A stretch of DNA of 14,525 nucleotides from an uncultured Eubacteriales bacterium (GCA_900551265.1 URVL01000047.1:1-14525), one strand, 5' to 3'. Shown: positions 1 through 7,877, numbered from the stretch's first letter. Translations and numbers: made by a program. The notes: generated by a model not told the origin, from the sequence alone.

Positions 1-1383
<1,383 letters not shown>

Positions 1384-1393
1384 TTGAATAATC

Positions 1394-1430
1394 GTGCCCC
1401 GGGGGGGCTTTGAAAGCTCCCCCGGGGCAC
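1394..1430. terminator. Long GC hairpin between convergent genes
   Basis: A perfect 12-bp inverted repeat GTGCCCCGGGGG (1394-1405) / CCCCCGGGGCAC (1419-1430), extendable by further pairs toward a small loop. It sits between the clpC stop (1383) and the end of the convergent lipoprotein gene (1438). No good T-tract follows on either strand, so it may stop transcription in both directions only weakly, or mainly protect 3' ends. Confidence 0.65.
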
Positions 1431-1437
1431 AATGCGT

Positions 1438-2163
1438 TTACGGGGCAGAAGGTTCCCAGACAATTTCCCCGTCCCGAACTGAGGGATAGACGAGATCCGC
1501 CCGCGTAATCCGGTACGAGATCCCGCCGGACTCATGGACCGTGACGGTCTCCGTTTCGGTATACGCTACCAGATAGGCGCCTGTCCCATCCGATACCCAT
1601 TCGTTCCCGCGCGCCTCGTCGCGCAGGACAGTCCCCGGTTTCACCCGGACGGGATAAGTCAGCAATTCCTCCATCGCAGACGGGTCATAGGGGACAAGTT
1701 CATCCCATAAAACCCAGCCGACCGTATCCATATTTTCGGCCAGATTCAAAAGGCGGACCAGCGACCACAGGTCTTCCCCATTTTGCACCGTCAGGATTAC
1801 GTCCACCAACATGTTGCGGCACGTCCCGATCACGGCGCTCTCTGCAAGCGGCAGGCCGTGCGCTTCGACGGCGTCCGGCGCGAACATGGCCCCGGTCAGC
1901 TCGTCCCGCACGATCACGTGGTAATCAAGCAGGCGAAGGAGCGTCTGATGCTCCGTCTGAAACGCTTCGTATGCGGCTTGCTCTTCCTCATATTCCGCTT
2001 CCAGCGCTGCGTACCGTTCTTCCAGCGCCTCGTATTCTGCCCGCCACCGTGCAAGCTCCTCGGCGTCCGGCGCAGCGGGGACGGCGTCCGGGGTTTCTTC
2101 GCACGCGGCAAACGTGCATAAAACTGTCAACGCCAAAAGCAGCGCGAGAATACGGCGTTTCAT
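1438..2163 (-). CDS. Lipoprotein with N-terminal coiled coil, function unknown
   Basis: 241 residues. The start at 2163 is set by an AAGGAGGT site 7 nt upstream and by a typical signal peptide beginning MKRRILALLLAL; the frame continues upstream, but that part has no such signal. The hydrophobic stretch ends in FAAC, so Cys21 is the likely lipidation site (Phe at -3 is slightly off the usual Leu). Residues about 34-80 are Glu/Ala/Leu/Tyr-rich with heptad spacing (ALEERYAALEAEYEEEQ) and should form a coiled coil. The remaining ~160 residues look globular and are not recognised. The first 20 residues and the 5' leader are nearly the same as in lipoprotein A (4287-5111), but the bodies are unrelated, so the gene appears to have a borrowed secretion head. 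It is probably a single-gene unit anchored on the outer face of the membrane. Confidence 0.85.
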   Translation of the reverse strand: MKRRILALLLALTVLCTFAACEETPDAVPAAPDAEELARWRAEYEALEERYAALEAEYEEEQAAYEAFQTEHQTLLRLLDYHVIVRDELTGAMFAPDAVEAHGLPLAESAVIGTCRNMLVDVILTVQNGEDLWSLVRLLNLAENMDTVGWVLWDELVPYDPSAMEELLTYPVRVKPGTVLRDEARGNEWVSDGTGAYLVAYTETETVTVHESGGISYRITRADLVYPSVRDGEIVWEPSAP

Positions 2164-2227
2164 GAAAATACCTCCTTTTTTGCGCCCCGCAGACAAAAAC
2201 GGCCTGACCGGGGAACTGCGTTTTCTG
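2135..2227 (-). repeat. 93-bp head repeat, copy 1 (5' leader plus signal-peptide codons)
   Basis: This stretch matches 5083-5174 with two substitutions and one missing T. It covers the first ~10 codons of the coiled-coil lipoprotein, the ribosome binding site and ~64 bp of untranslated leader. The similarity stops sharply at 2227: the next bases (ttctggaaattc) differ from the equivalent bases beyond 5174. Confidence 0.95.
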
Positions 2228-2249
2228 TTCTGGAAATTCTTATAAAGCA

Positions 2250-2278
2250 GCCATAGCGGAAATCTTGAGAAATTGCAA
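2250..2278 (-). promoter_or_regulatory. Weak candidate promoter for the coiled-coil lipoprotein gene
   Basis: On the minus strand TTGCAA (2273-2278), a 17-nt spacer, then TATGGC (2250-2255). The -35 is fair and the -10 poor. An alternative -10, TATAAG at 2239-2244, has no good -35. A promoter is expected here because a strong terminator (2300-2327) lies just upstream. Confidence 0.3.
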
Positions 2279-2299
2279 ATAACATTCCACAAAATAAGA

Positions 2300-2327
2300 A
2301 AAGCCCCGGGATTTTTCCCGGGGCTTT
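2300..2327 (-). terminator. Intrinsic terminator of operon 2
   Basis: A perfect 12-bp stem (2300-2311 with 2316-2327), loop of four, GC-rich core GCCCCGGG, followed on the minus strand by TTTCTTATTTTG. It is the same sequence as the terminator after lipoprotein A (4254-4281). Confidence 0.93.
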
Positions 2328-2332
2328 GTAAG

Positions 2333-2497
2333 TTAGACGGGCGGCTGCGCGACGCCGCTTTCGCGGTAGCGCGCGATTTCGTACAGACCGGAGGGCTGAT
2401 AGAGCGCGTAATGTACGCCGATGGTCAGGCCCGGCGATTCATACTGTACTGTCAGATGGCAGGTCAGCGCCATGTCAAGGTCGGGATCAAACGCCAT
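2333..2497 (-). pseudogene. Truncated C-terminal remnant of a lipoprotein A paralogue
   Basis: On the minus strand this reads MAFDPDLDMALTCHLTVQYE and continues through GLYEIARYRESGVAQPPV to a TAA stop, nearly the same as the last 54 residues of lipoprotein A. Homology begins at the internal ATG (2497); the sequence before it (2498-2529) is unrelated spacer after the stop of lipoprotein B. It has no signal peptide and no full domain. The upstream bases AGAAGGAAATGTAAG hold only a weak ribosome binding site, so a cytoplasmic fragment could be made but is probably not functional. Its reading frame is still intact with mostly silent or mild changes, so the event may be recent or the tail conserved for another reason. 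Confidence 0.85.
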
Positions 2498-2529
2498 TCT
2501 TACATTTCCTTCTAATCTCTGACACTGTA

Positions 2530-3207
2530 TTATCCTTCAGTAAATTGTGTCAAACCAGCTGTTTCCAGATCGCGGGGATTACGGATCAAATATTGTACGC
2601 TTATGGAAATCGTTTCTCCTTCGTCTTCAACGGCCAAACAACAGGCAAGGATCCATTCCGAATTTTCCGAAAGGGCCTCGCCTCTTAGATCCTCGTCTAT
2701 GACCCACCAGGCTTTGTACCGGCCCGTTTCTTCATTTGGAAACCCATCTTTTAGTGCTTGCTCCAAACTCTCATATGGCGGCAGCTCTTCCCTGCCCACA
2801 GTCATTTCCTCTGGTTCTCCAAGCTCAACCGTCAACAGATCGTACACTTTTTGCACAGCGGCGGTTTTCTCTGCGTCATCGGAAGCCGTCACGGTAGTAC
2901 GATTCTCGAAACCCCAGATAAACAATTTATTGCAAGCAATTGACTGGCTGTATTCCAATCCGTCGATCATTACCGTCTCACGCCGCATGGGTCTACTGCT
3001 AATCTGTCCGCTTTGCGTATAAAGATAATTCCATTCGCCTGTCTCTTCGAGAGCAGGATAAGCTTCCTCAGGAGCTTGTCCGAGATACTCCACATAAGGG
3101 GAATAAAACGAATGGCCGGAATACTCTGCATCTGGTTTCGCAGAGCAGGCAGTAAAGAAAATCAACAACAGGAGGAAAAACCATAAAATCTTCTTGATTT
3201 TTACCAC
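2530..3207 (-). CDS. Lipoprotein B, paralogue of lipoprotein A, function unknown
   Basis: 225 residues starting at a GTG codon (3205-3207), with the purine-rich stretch AGAAAGAGG very close upstream. The gap to the stop of secreted protein C is only 14 nt, so the two are probably translated from one mRNA. The N-terminus MVKIKKILWFFLLLLIFFTAC is a lipoprotein signal with Cys21 as the lipidation site, the same position as in lipoprotein A. The exported part aligns with lipoprotein A through YLGQ, a TGEW-Y motif, VQKVYDLL--ELGEPEE and WW-IDED. B lacks the acidic linker of A, and its C-terminus (after about residue 205) is different. The domain is not recognised; the pairing with a secreted protein recalls the arrangement of the 266-residue secreted protein and lipoprotein A in operon 1. 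Confidence 0.87.
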   Translation of the reverse strand: MVKIKKILWFFLLLLIFFTACSAKPDAEYSGHSFYSPYVEYLGQAPEEAYPALEETGEWNYLYTQSGQISSRPMRRETVMIDGLEYSQSIACNKLFIWGFENRTTVTASDDAEKTAAVQKVYDLLTVELGEPEEMTVGREELPPYESLEQALKDGFPNEETGRYKAWWVIDEDLRGEALSENSEWILACCLAVEDEGETISISVQYLIRNPRDLETAGLTQFTEG

Positions 3208-3221
3208 CTCTTTCTTATGAA

Positions 3222-3995
3222 TTAATAGTAATATTCTCCATCAATATAAATACTGTAGCTAAAATACATTCCACCACCACTGCCTGGGCCTCCGCTAACC
3301 CCTATATCAACAGTATACGGACAGGGATTGTAACTGTTGGCATATGGGGTATACTCGACAGGATTCAAAACATTTGAATGAATCTCATAGTTATACCCAT
3401 ACTCAGCAAATTGCAGAGTTGACGGATAATAAGCACTACCCGAAACACCATATGAAACATAAGCTGAGTCAACGTTACATGGCGAATTTTTATAGTATGA
3501 CCAGGTTAATGAGGTGATTTGATAAGTGTCGCCAAGCGTAGGAATTGTTATTCTTGTATTATTACCATAGGTAGATATTACAATATCCCCAAATTGGTTG
3601 CTTTCTCCGCTTGTCGGTCCGTTGCTACGGAGTAACTCCACGGAATCGTTATCAATTGTATATTGGCCATCTCCATTTTCTTTTAAAATTAACGTTTCGT
3701 ATATCTCGCCTTGATTACCCGTTTCCTCTACTACTCGTAATGCATATCCGGTTACTTCCGTATAAGACGTTTTATTTTTTGCAGATTTATTTTGTATGTT
3801 GATTGTTAAATTAACTGGCGCTAATTCCATTTTTGCAGTTCTGGAAATTTCGTAGCCCTGATCTGCAAAAAACTCTACAACAGAAAGTGGCAGTAATTCA
3901 TTTGAAGTATCAGCAGCAAATGCAGTAATGCTAAACATCATAACAAGGCACAGACACAGAGCAAGAGTCCTGTTAAGTTTTTTAGTTTTTAACAT
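3222..3995 (-). CDS. Secreted protein C, AT-rich gene, function unknown
   Basis: 257 residues. The start at 3995 has an AAGGAG site 6 nt upstream. An N-terminal signal peptide (KKLNRTLALCLCLVMMFSI, then TAFA) predicts cleavage after about residue 27. The mature protein is rich in Asn, Ser, Thr, Tyr and Gly, looks mostly beta-strand, and ends in a Gly-rich segment (SGGPGSGGGMYFSY) and EYYY. There is no lipobox, anchor or catalytic motif that I can identify. The gene is clearly more AT-rich than clpC, serC, serA or cobT, like the S1 protease gene, which suggests transfer. It is first in operon 2, behind a promoter and leader homologous to those of the S1 protease gene, so the two are probably expressed together. 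It might be a substrate, partner or replacement for the protease cassette, but the sequence does not show which. Confidence 0.85.
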   Translation of the reverse strand: MLKTKKLNRTLALCLCLVMMFSITAFAADTSNELLPLSVVEFFADQGYEISRTAKMELAPVNLTINIQNKSAKNKTSYTEVTGYALRVVEETGNQGEIYETLILKENGDGQYTIDNDSVELLRSNGPTSGESNQFGDIVISTYGNNTRITIPTLGDTYQITSLTWSYYKNSPCNVDSAYVSYGVSGSAYYPSTLQFAEYGYNYEIHSNVLNPVEYTPYANSYNPCPYTVDIGVSGGPGSGGGMYFSYSIYIDGEYYY

Positions 3996-4016
3996 AAGAT
4001 ACTCCTTTCCTTATTA

Positions 4017-4080
4017 CACAAAGACTGTTTTTCTCTTTTACATGGGAAACGTTTTACCGGCCCATGAGAGCCACACCTCC
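4017..4080 (-). promoter_or_regulatory. Structured 5' leader of operon 2 (shared with operon 1)
   Basis: The minus-strand sequence from GGAGGTGT (4080) to ACAGTCTTTGTG (4017) is nearly identical to 7823-7758 ahead of the S1 protease gene. It can form a perfect 6-bp stem CATGGG/CCCATG (4061-4066 with 4041-4046) around the loop CCGGTAAAACGTTT. It begins with a ribosome-binding-like GGAGG, then ATG GGC CGG TAA, a possible three-codon leader ORF. Confidence 0.65.
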
Positions 4081-4106
4081 TTTTGGTTGGAAATAATTAC
4101 ATGTCA

Positions 4107-4135
4107 ACTATACTGAAAATTCCAACGTTTGTCAA
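4107..4135 (-). promoter_or_regulatory. Sigma-A promoter of operon 2
   Basis: Minus strand: consensus -35 TTGACA (4130-4135), 17-nt spacer, -10 TATAGT (4107-4112). The transcript would start near 4100, giving a leader of about 105 nt before secreted protein C. Confidence 0.85.
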
Positions 4136-4157
4136 GCAAATGTGAAAAATTTGTAAG

Positions 4158-4172
4158 GCAAAGAATATTTGC
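4158..4172. promoter_or_regulatory. Inverted repeat 22 nt upstream of the operon 2 -35 box
   Basis: GCAAAGAATATTTGC, with arms GCAAA/TTTGC. An equivalent element sits 22 nt upstream of the operon 1 -35 box (7900-7914), so it is a candidate activator or operator site. It could also simply be conserved with the rest of the duplicated upstream region. Confidence 0.45.
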
Positions 4173-4210
4173 GCGTCAATTTTTTGTATATTTTGTCGAA
4201 AAAAGATCTA

Positions 4211-4227
4211 CGCAAAGATTCTTTGCG
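4211..4227. promoter_or_regulatory. Perfect palindrome related to the upstream inverted repeats
   Basis: CGCAAAGATTCTTTGCG is symmetric about its central base. It resembles the elements at 4158-4172 and 7899-7917. It lies between the operon 1 terminator and the operon 2 promoter, and on the minus strand it is followed 5 nt later by a T6 run, so it could instead be a second, backup terminator for operon 1. Confidence 0.45.
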
Positions 4228-4240
4228 GGGGCCCTTTCCC

Positions 4241-4451
4241 CCACAAAATAAGAAAAGCCCCGGGATTTTTCCCGGGGCTTTGTAGGTCAGACGGGCGGCT
4301 GCGCAACGCCGCTTTCGCGGTAGCGTGCGATTTCATACAGGCCGGAGGGCGGATAGAGCGCGTAATGTATGCCGATGGTCAGGCCCGGCGATTCATACCG
4401 TACCGTCAGATGGCAGGTCAGCGCCATGTCAAGGCCGGGGTCAAACGCCAT
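4241..4451 (-). repeat. 211-bp tail repeat, copy 2 (end of lipoprotein A and terminator)
   Basis: The intact copy of the repeat at 2287-2497. Both copies start at the same base, CCACAAAATAAG, just beyond the terminator and both end at the internal ATG of the lipoprotein A frame. Confidence 0.95.
4254..4281 (-). terminator. Intrinsic terminator of operon 1
   Basis: A 12-bp perfect stem, AAAGCCCCGGGA (4254-4265) with TCCCGGGGCTTT (4270-4281), loop of four, followed on the minus strand by TTCTTATTTTG. It lies 5 nt past the stop codon of lipoprotein A. Confidence 0.93.
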
Positions 4452-5111
4452 CTCATAATCCTCGTCCAGAATCCACCATTCCGTATACGAGGTCCGATTG
4501 GCGAACTCTTCCGTAAGCGCCTCCCCGACAGAATGCGCGCCGGTCAGTTCTTCCGGCTCCCCCAGCTCGGAGACCAACAGGTCGTATACCTTTTGCAGTT
4601 CGTCGGTCTTCGTTTCGGCGGTGACGCTTATGGAACGTTCAAACGAGATCCCCCAGGCTTCGGCGTAACTGTTGAGCCGAACATAGTAGTCATACTCCGC
4701 GCCGTCTACCACAGCGGGTTCTATCCGGTTGGGTCTGGGATTCGGCGTGCCGTTTTCGTCATACACATACTCCCATTCGCCGGTGGCGTCAAGCGCCGCA
4801 GCAACGTCCGCCGAGGGCTGGCCCAAATAGGATAAGAGAGACGTGTCAAAGGAATAGTCTTCCCGGGCGAGAGGTTCTGCATCTTCCACATCGCCAGTCT
4901 CCCCTGGCGTTTCGTCTGTTGCATCGTCTTCCGGCACATCGTCCGAAGTATCATCCTCCGCCGTGTCGTCGGGGAGATCCTTTAAGGATACGTCGCCGGG
5001 GGTCTGCCCGGCGTCGCTTGCATTGTTCCCGGCAGACTCCTCCGTCCCGCACGCGGCAAGCGCAAACAAAAGCACAAGGGCTAAAAGCAGCGCGAGAATA
5101 CGGCGTTTCAT
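4287..5111 (-). CDS. Lipoprotein A with acidic linker, function unknown
   Basis: 274 residues. The start at 5111 follows AAAGGAGGT by 7 nt. The signal MKRRILALLLALVLLFALAAC ends in a textbook lipobox LAAC (Cys21). Residues about 30-82 form a disordered, Asp/Glu/Thr/Pro-rich linker (for example DDTAEDDTSDDVPEDDATDE), followed by a globular domain of ~190 residues that is shared with lipoprotein B (YLGQ at 95-98, TGEWEYVY at 110-117, LQKVYDLLVSELGEPEEL, EWWILDEDYE). The domain has no recognised name. It is the last gene of operon 1, 80 nt after the secreted 266-residue protein, and it ends at a strong terminator. Its head (5083-5174) is repeated at the coiled-coil lipoprotein and its tail (4241-4451) at 2287-2497, so it appears to be the source of both copies. 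It should sit on the outer face of the cytoplasmic membrane. Confidence 0.88.
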   Translation of the reverse strand: MKRRILALLLALVLLFALAACGTEESAGNNASDAGQTPGDVSLKDLPDDTAEDDTSDDVPEDDATDETPGETGDVEDAEPLAREDYSFDTSLLSYLGQPSADVAAALDATGEWEYVYDENGTPNPRPNRIEPAVVDGAEYDYYVRLNSYAEAWGISFERSISVTAETKTDELQKVYDLLVSELGEPEELTGAHSVGEALTEEFANRTSYTEWWILDEDYEMAFDPGLDMALTCHLTVRYESPGLTIGIHYALYPPSGLYEIARYRESGVAQPPV

Positions 5112-5174
5112 GAAAATACCTCCTTTTTGCGCCCCGCAGGCAAAAACGGCCTGACCGGGGAACCGCGTTTTCTG
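5083..5174 (-). repeat. 93-bp head repeat, copy 2 (leader and signal peptide of lipoprotein A)
   Basis: Matches 2135-2227. On the minus strand it holds ~63 bp of untranslated sequence, including CCGGTCAGGCCGTTTTTG (a small CGG/CCG hairpin followed by T5), the ribosome binding site and the first codons of the gene. It begins 17 bp after the stop codon of the preceding gene. I see no convincing promoter in it. Confidence 0.95.
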
Positions 5175-5191
5175 CTTAATATTTCTAATAT

Positions 5192-5992
5192 TTAGGAAAG
5201 AACCGCAAAAATATGATATGTTTTATTATCACTGACAGAGGTTACATAAGAGGTATAGGGGTTTGCACGAATTTCCGAGGTGCTGACGATGGAAGTATAG
5301 GCTTCCATTGCACCGGAAGAAATCGCGGAGCCGGGAATATAGGCTTCCGCAAACGACACATCCGGATAAGGCGCAGAGGTCCACGTTGCGCTGCGGGAAT
5401 CGGGTCCGATGGAAAAGCCGGGAGGAGCGGAGAAGGAAAGCGCCGTACTGCCGGTGGAAATGGTCTGGGCAAGGACAATCAACTCCGCATTTCCAGGCCC
5501 GCTGTATACGGCTCCCACCTGAAGGTTTTTCGCTTCCAGGAAGGCCTCTCCTCCGAGCATACCTCGGTACCAATCTCCGGAATGTCCGACGTTGCAAGTT
5601 TGATTGACGCTGTTGGTTTCATAATTTGAAAAACTGTCCAGAAAATACAGGGAAGCTGCCAATGCACGATATGGGGTCTGCTGCAAATACTGGTAATCCG
5701 CAGCGTTTTGCTGTAAAATCGCAGACTCAAGTTCCTCCAGGTTCAGGTCTTCTTTCTGCGACTCGTCTACGACGGCAGCCGTTCTGACCAAAACCCCTTG
5801 ATCTACGTACAAAGACAGCGCAACATCGACGCCGTCTACCAGAACCACTTCCTGGGATACGCAGGTTGGTTCTTCGATCGATGGTTCTGCATTTGCATAT
5901 GGCGCGGCTTGCGGGGGCTTGTATGCGGAGATCACGGAAGTGCCGCCTAGTAAAAGGAACAGCAAAGAGAGTACAATCAGTGACTTTTTCAT
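5192..5992 (-). CDS. Secreted protein of operon 1, function unknown
   Basis: 266 residues. The start at 5992 has an AGGAG site 7 nt upstream. A Sec signal peptide (MKKSLIVLSLLFLLLGGTSV) is followed by a Pro/Ala-rich stretch; cleavage is likely near residues 23-33. There is no lipobox. The mature part has only two cysteines (CVSQE and QTCNVGH), which could form a disulfide. It has an Asp/Glu/Leu-rich helical section (residues about 78-95) and a Ser/Thr/Gly-rich, probably beta-rich second half. I do not recognise the family. It lies 67 nt after the Ig-domain gene with no clear promoter between, and ahead of lipoprotein A, so it is probably the third gene of the S1 protease operon. Confidence 0.82.
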   Translation of the reverse strand: MKKSLIVLSLLFLLLGGTSVISAYKPPQAAPYANAEPSIEEPTCVSQEVVLVDGVDVALSLYVDQGVLVRTAAVVDESQKEDLNLEELESAILQQNAADYQYLQQTPYRALAASLYFLDSFSNYETNSVNQTCNVGHSGDWYRGMLGGEAFLEAKNLQVGAVYSGPGNAELIVLAQTISTGSTALSFSAPPGFSIGPDSRSATWTSAPYPDVSFAEAYIPGSAISSGAMEAYTSIVSTSEIRANPYTSYVTSVSDNKTYHIFAVLS

Positions 5993-6059
5993 AGGTTTCT
6001 CCTGATCGATTCGCAGCCTTTACGCTTGTTTCTATTGCACGTTTGCAAAATTTTTGCTT

Positions 6060-6518
6060 TTAGACCTCAAACTCTGCTGCAACGAGATGGTGTTGCCCTG
6101 TGCTCTCATTCCGGACTCTCACAAGGATTCGATAGGTCCCGCCGGGGAGTTCTCCGTACATGTCCTCCAAATTGGGAACGTAAGTCCTTTCCCCGTGCGG
6201 CGGAATAATCATTGCCACGTCCATGGTCGCCCAGGCCTCGCAGGGTATCGTGCGCCATACGCCGAATTTACGCACCTCTACACGAAACCACGTATTAAAG
6301 ACGTAGGAGTCGTTGCCGGAATTTACGAATGTGTACTCGGAATTCTGCAAAATGATGGGGATATTCGGTTTAGTTTGATTTAAGGTAATGTCCTCACAGG
6401 TGTTGACTTCCCGATAGGGAGTGCGGTCTTTTAACAGCAGCACAGCAATTGAACCAATTGCTATCAGGCATACTAAGAGAAGGACAACCATATGAGACTT
6501 TTTGATCCGTCTGTTCAT
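6060..6518 (-). CDS. Membrane-anchored Ig-like (Big_14-type) domain protein
   Basis: 152 residues. An N-terminal segment with flanking Arg/Lys (MNRRIKKSHM) and one hydrophobic helix (residues about 10-29) looks like an uncleaved anchor, with the rest outside the cell. The remainder fits the Big_14 family of small bacterial Ig-like domains: a YTFVNSG strand near residue 62, GVWRTIP at 86-92 and GELPGGTYRILVRV at 122-135. Such domains are usually binding or scaffold modules, not enzymes. The start codon lies 6 nt after the stop of the S1 protease gene with no obvious ribosome binding site, so translation is probably coupled to the protease, which supports a shared role. The Big_14 assignment is from remembered motifs and has not been tested. 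Confidence 0.83.
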   Translation of the reverse strand: MNRRIKKSHMVVLLLVCLIAIGSIAVLLLKDRTPYREVNTCEDITLNQTKPNIPIILQNSEYTFVNSGNDSYVFNTWFRVEVRKFGVWRTIPCEAWATMDVAMIIPPHGERTYVPNLEDMYGELPGGTYRILVRVRNESTGQHHLVAAEFEV

Positions 6519-6524
6519 AGTAAT

Positions 6525-7733
6525 TTAGTAGCGGGTGAGGTTCATAAGACTCACAATGTTTGCAGCTTTAGATCCATATGCATAGCCGGAGATATTTCTT
6601 CCCAAATGAATTCCGGCTAACAACTGACTACTATTAGTCGAACCTGGACAGTATACCGTACCGCCACTGTCGCCTTCATCCGACGAGTAATTGGCAAGAA
6701 AACAATCGCTTCTGGTTTGGTTTCCAACAGCTTCATTAGAAGAACTACTGAGAATCTGTCCCAGGGTTTCCGATGTTGTAAATCCATACTTATAAATGGA
6801 GGATCCTTGTACAATGGAAGCAAAACTGTTTGCAGCAAGGGATTTTCCAGTATACCCTATAGAGTTTGATATGGAATAATTCTCATTTGTCACATTTACG
6901 AACGCACAATCGTATATATCATATGATAATACACATGTACCGATAGATATTTGATTATATCCGGCACTCTCATTTGTAGAAATAACATGTTTTGCAGTAA
7001 CGAAACCATATTGGTACTCATTTCCATATTGCCGTCTACATCTAAAACCAATGCTTCCCGCACCATTCGTACTAAGGTTATTTACTCTTATACCAGAATT
7101 TATACTTGCTTCCATTGTTGCGTTACCAGTTGCTTCTTTGAAAATGATTGCGTCAGAGTCGGATACCGTTTGCTTAAAGTGGTCAATGGCGTTATCATCC
7201 AATTCGCGCAGTGTTACAACCACACAGTTATTGTAATCATCAATGGATGTTGATAAAAGCTCGAAGCCAAACTCCGTTGTTCCCAAAAATGGATACGCAA
7301 TATTCATGATGTTGAGTAACTCTCCATAAGAGTACTCCACCACACGATATTCTACATCCGAGCTGCGGGAAGCAAGCGTAGTCTCAAGAATGCCGGAGCT
7401 GTCGTTTGTGCGATTTGTAACCAAAACAACCAAATTGCCATCAGAATTAATATAAGCGCCGGCATATTCTTCAGGATACTGTTCTGCATATAGTCCAGAA
7501 TAGGTTAATTCAGAACTCTTCTGGGAAACAGGAGTTTCCGCAGAAAATGCGCTCAGTAATTGGCGATGAAGCTCGAGTGCATCTGCCTGGTTTGTGATAA
7601 ATTCAGGAGTCAGATCGAGGCCGTAATTCAGTTCGTATTTTTGTAATTGTGCATCATAGTTATTAGAAGATACCGCCATTACATTTGTCATAAGAAAAAG
7701 AATGACAACGATGAGGAATACTGCCTTTTTCAT
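6525..7733 (-). CDS. Secreted chymotrypsin-like (S1) serine protease with propeptide
   Basis: 402 residues from the ATG at 7733, which has purine-rich GGTAGG just upstream. An in-frame GTG at 7760 gives a longer form, but it falls in the conserved leader, where the equivalent GTG of operon 2 is followed at once by a stop. A Sec signal peptide (MKKAVFLIVVILFLMTNVMA) is followed by a ~200-residue region that looks like a prodomain, then the protease domain from about residue 224. The catalytic triad is visible: His249 in FVTAKHV, Asp275 in YDCAFV and Ser356 in EGDSGGTVY. This spacing and the order His-Asp-Ser fit the streptogrisin/alpha-lytic branch of S1. Five cysteines in the protease domain (232, 267, 276, 344, 362) may form disulfides. 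The gene is AT-rich relative to the flanking housekeeping genes. It is first in operon 1, behind a strong promoter and structured leader; the target is unknown. Confidence 0.93.
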   Translation of the reverse strand: MKKAVFLIVVILFLMTNVMAVSSNNYDAQLQKYELNYGLDLTPEFITNQADALELHRQLLSAFSAETPVSQKSSELTYSGLYAEQYPEEYAGAYINSDGNLVVLVTNRTNDSSGILETTLASRSSDVEYRVVEYSYGELLNIMNIAYPFLGTTEFGFELLSTSIDDYNNCVVVTLRELDDNAIDHFKQTVSDSDAIIFKEATGNATMEASINSGIRVNNLSTNGAGSIGFRCRRQYGNEYQYGFVTAKHVISTNESAGYNQISIGTCVLSYDIYDCAFVNVTNENYSISNSIGYTGKSLAANSFASIVQGSSIYKYGFTTSETLGQILSSSSNEAVGNQTRSDCFLANYSSDEGDSGGTVYCPGSTNSSQLLAGIHLGRNISGYAYGSKAANIVSLMNLTRY

Positions 7734-7757
7734 TTTCCTACCTGCCTTTCCTTGCTT

Positions 7758-7823
7758 CACAAAGACTGTTTTTTTCCTTTACATAGGGAAACGTTTTACC
7801 GGGCCCATGGGACTCACACCTCC
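7758..7823 (-). promoter_or_regulatory. Structured 5' leader of the S1 protease operon
   Basis: Nearly identical to 4017-4080. The stem is CATGGG (7804-7809) with CCC(T)ATG (7782-7788), i.e. the same stem with one bulged base, around CCCGGTAAAACGTTT. The possible leader ORF here reads MGPVKRFPM and stops, whereas in operon 2 it stops after three codons. The RNA stem is therefore better conserved than the peptide. Confidence 0.65.
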
Positions 7824-7848
7824 TTGATTTTTCAATATCTACATTTTA

Positions 7849-7877
7849 ATAATATCGAAAGTTGTAAAATCTGTCAA
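7849..7877 (-). promoter_or_regulatory. Sigma-A promoter of the S1 protease operon
   Basis: Minus strand: -35 TTGACA (7872-7877), 17-nt spacer, -10 TATTAT (7849-7854). The geometry matches the operon 2 promoter. The transcript would start near 7842. Confidence 0.87.

Larger units (their letters stand above)
2287..2497 (-). repeat. 211-bp tail repeat, copy 1
   Basis: Direct repeat of 4241-4451 with 12 substitutions and no gaps by my alignment (about 94% identical). It contains the last 54 codons of lipoprotein A, its stop codon and its terminator. The two copies flank the unit carrying lipoprotein B and secreted protein C. Confidence 0.95.

Noticed and set aside
4041..4080. Conserved leader peptide ahead of the two operons
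   Set aside because: A one-base difference makes the ORF three codons in one copy and nine in the other, so the peptide is not conserved.
2287..4451. Transposon or insertion sequence between the 211-bp repeats
   Set aside because: The repeats encode a lipoprotein end and a terminator, there is no transposase or terminal inverted repeat, and no short target duplication is visible.
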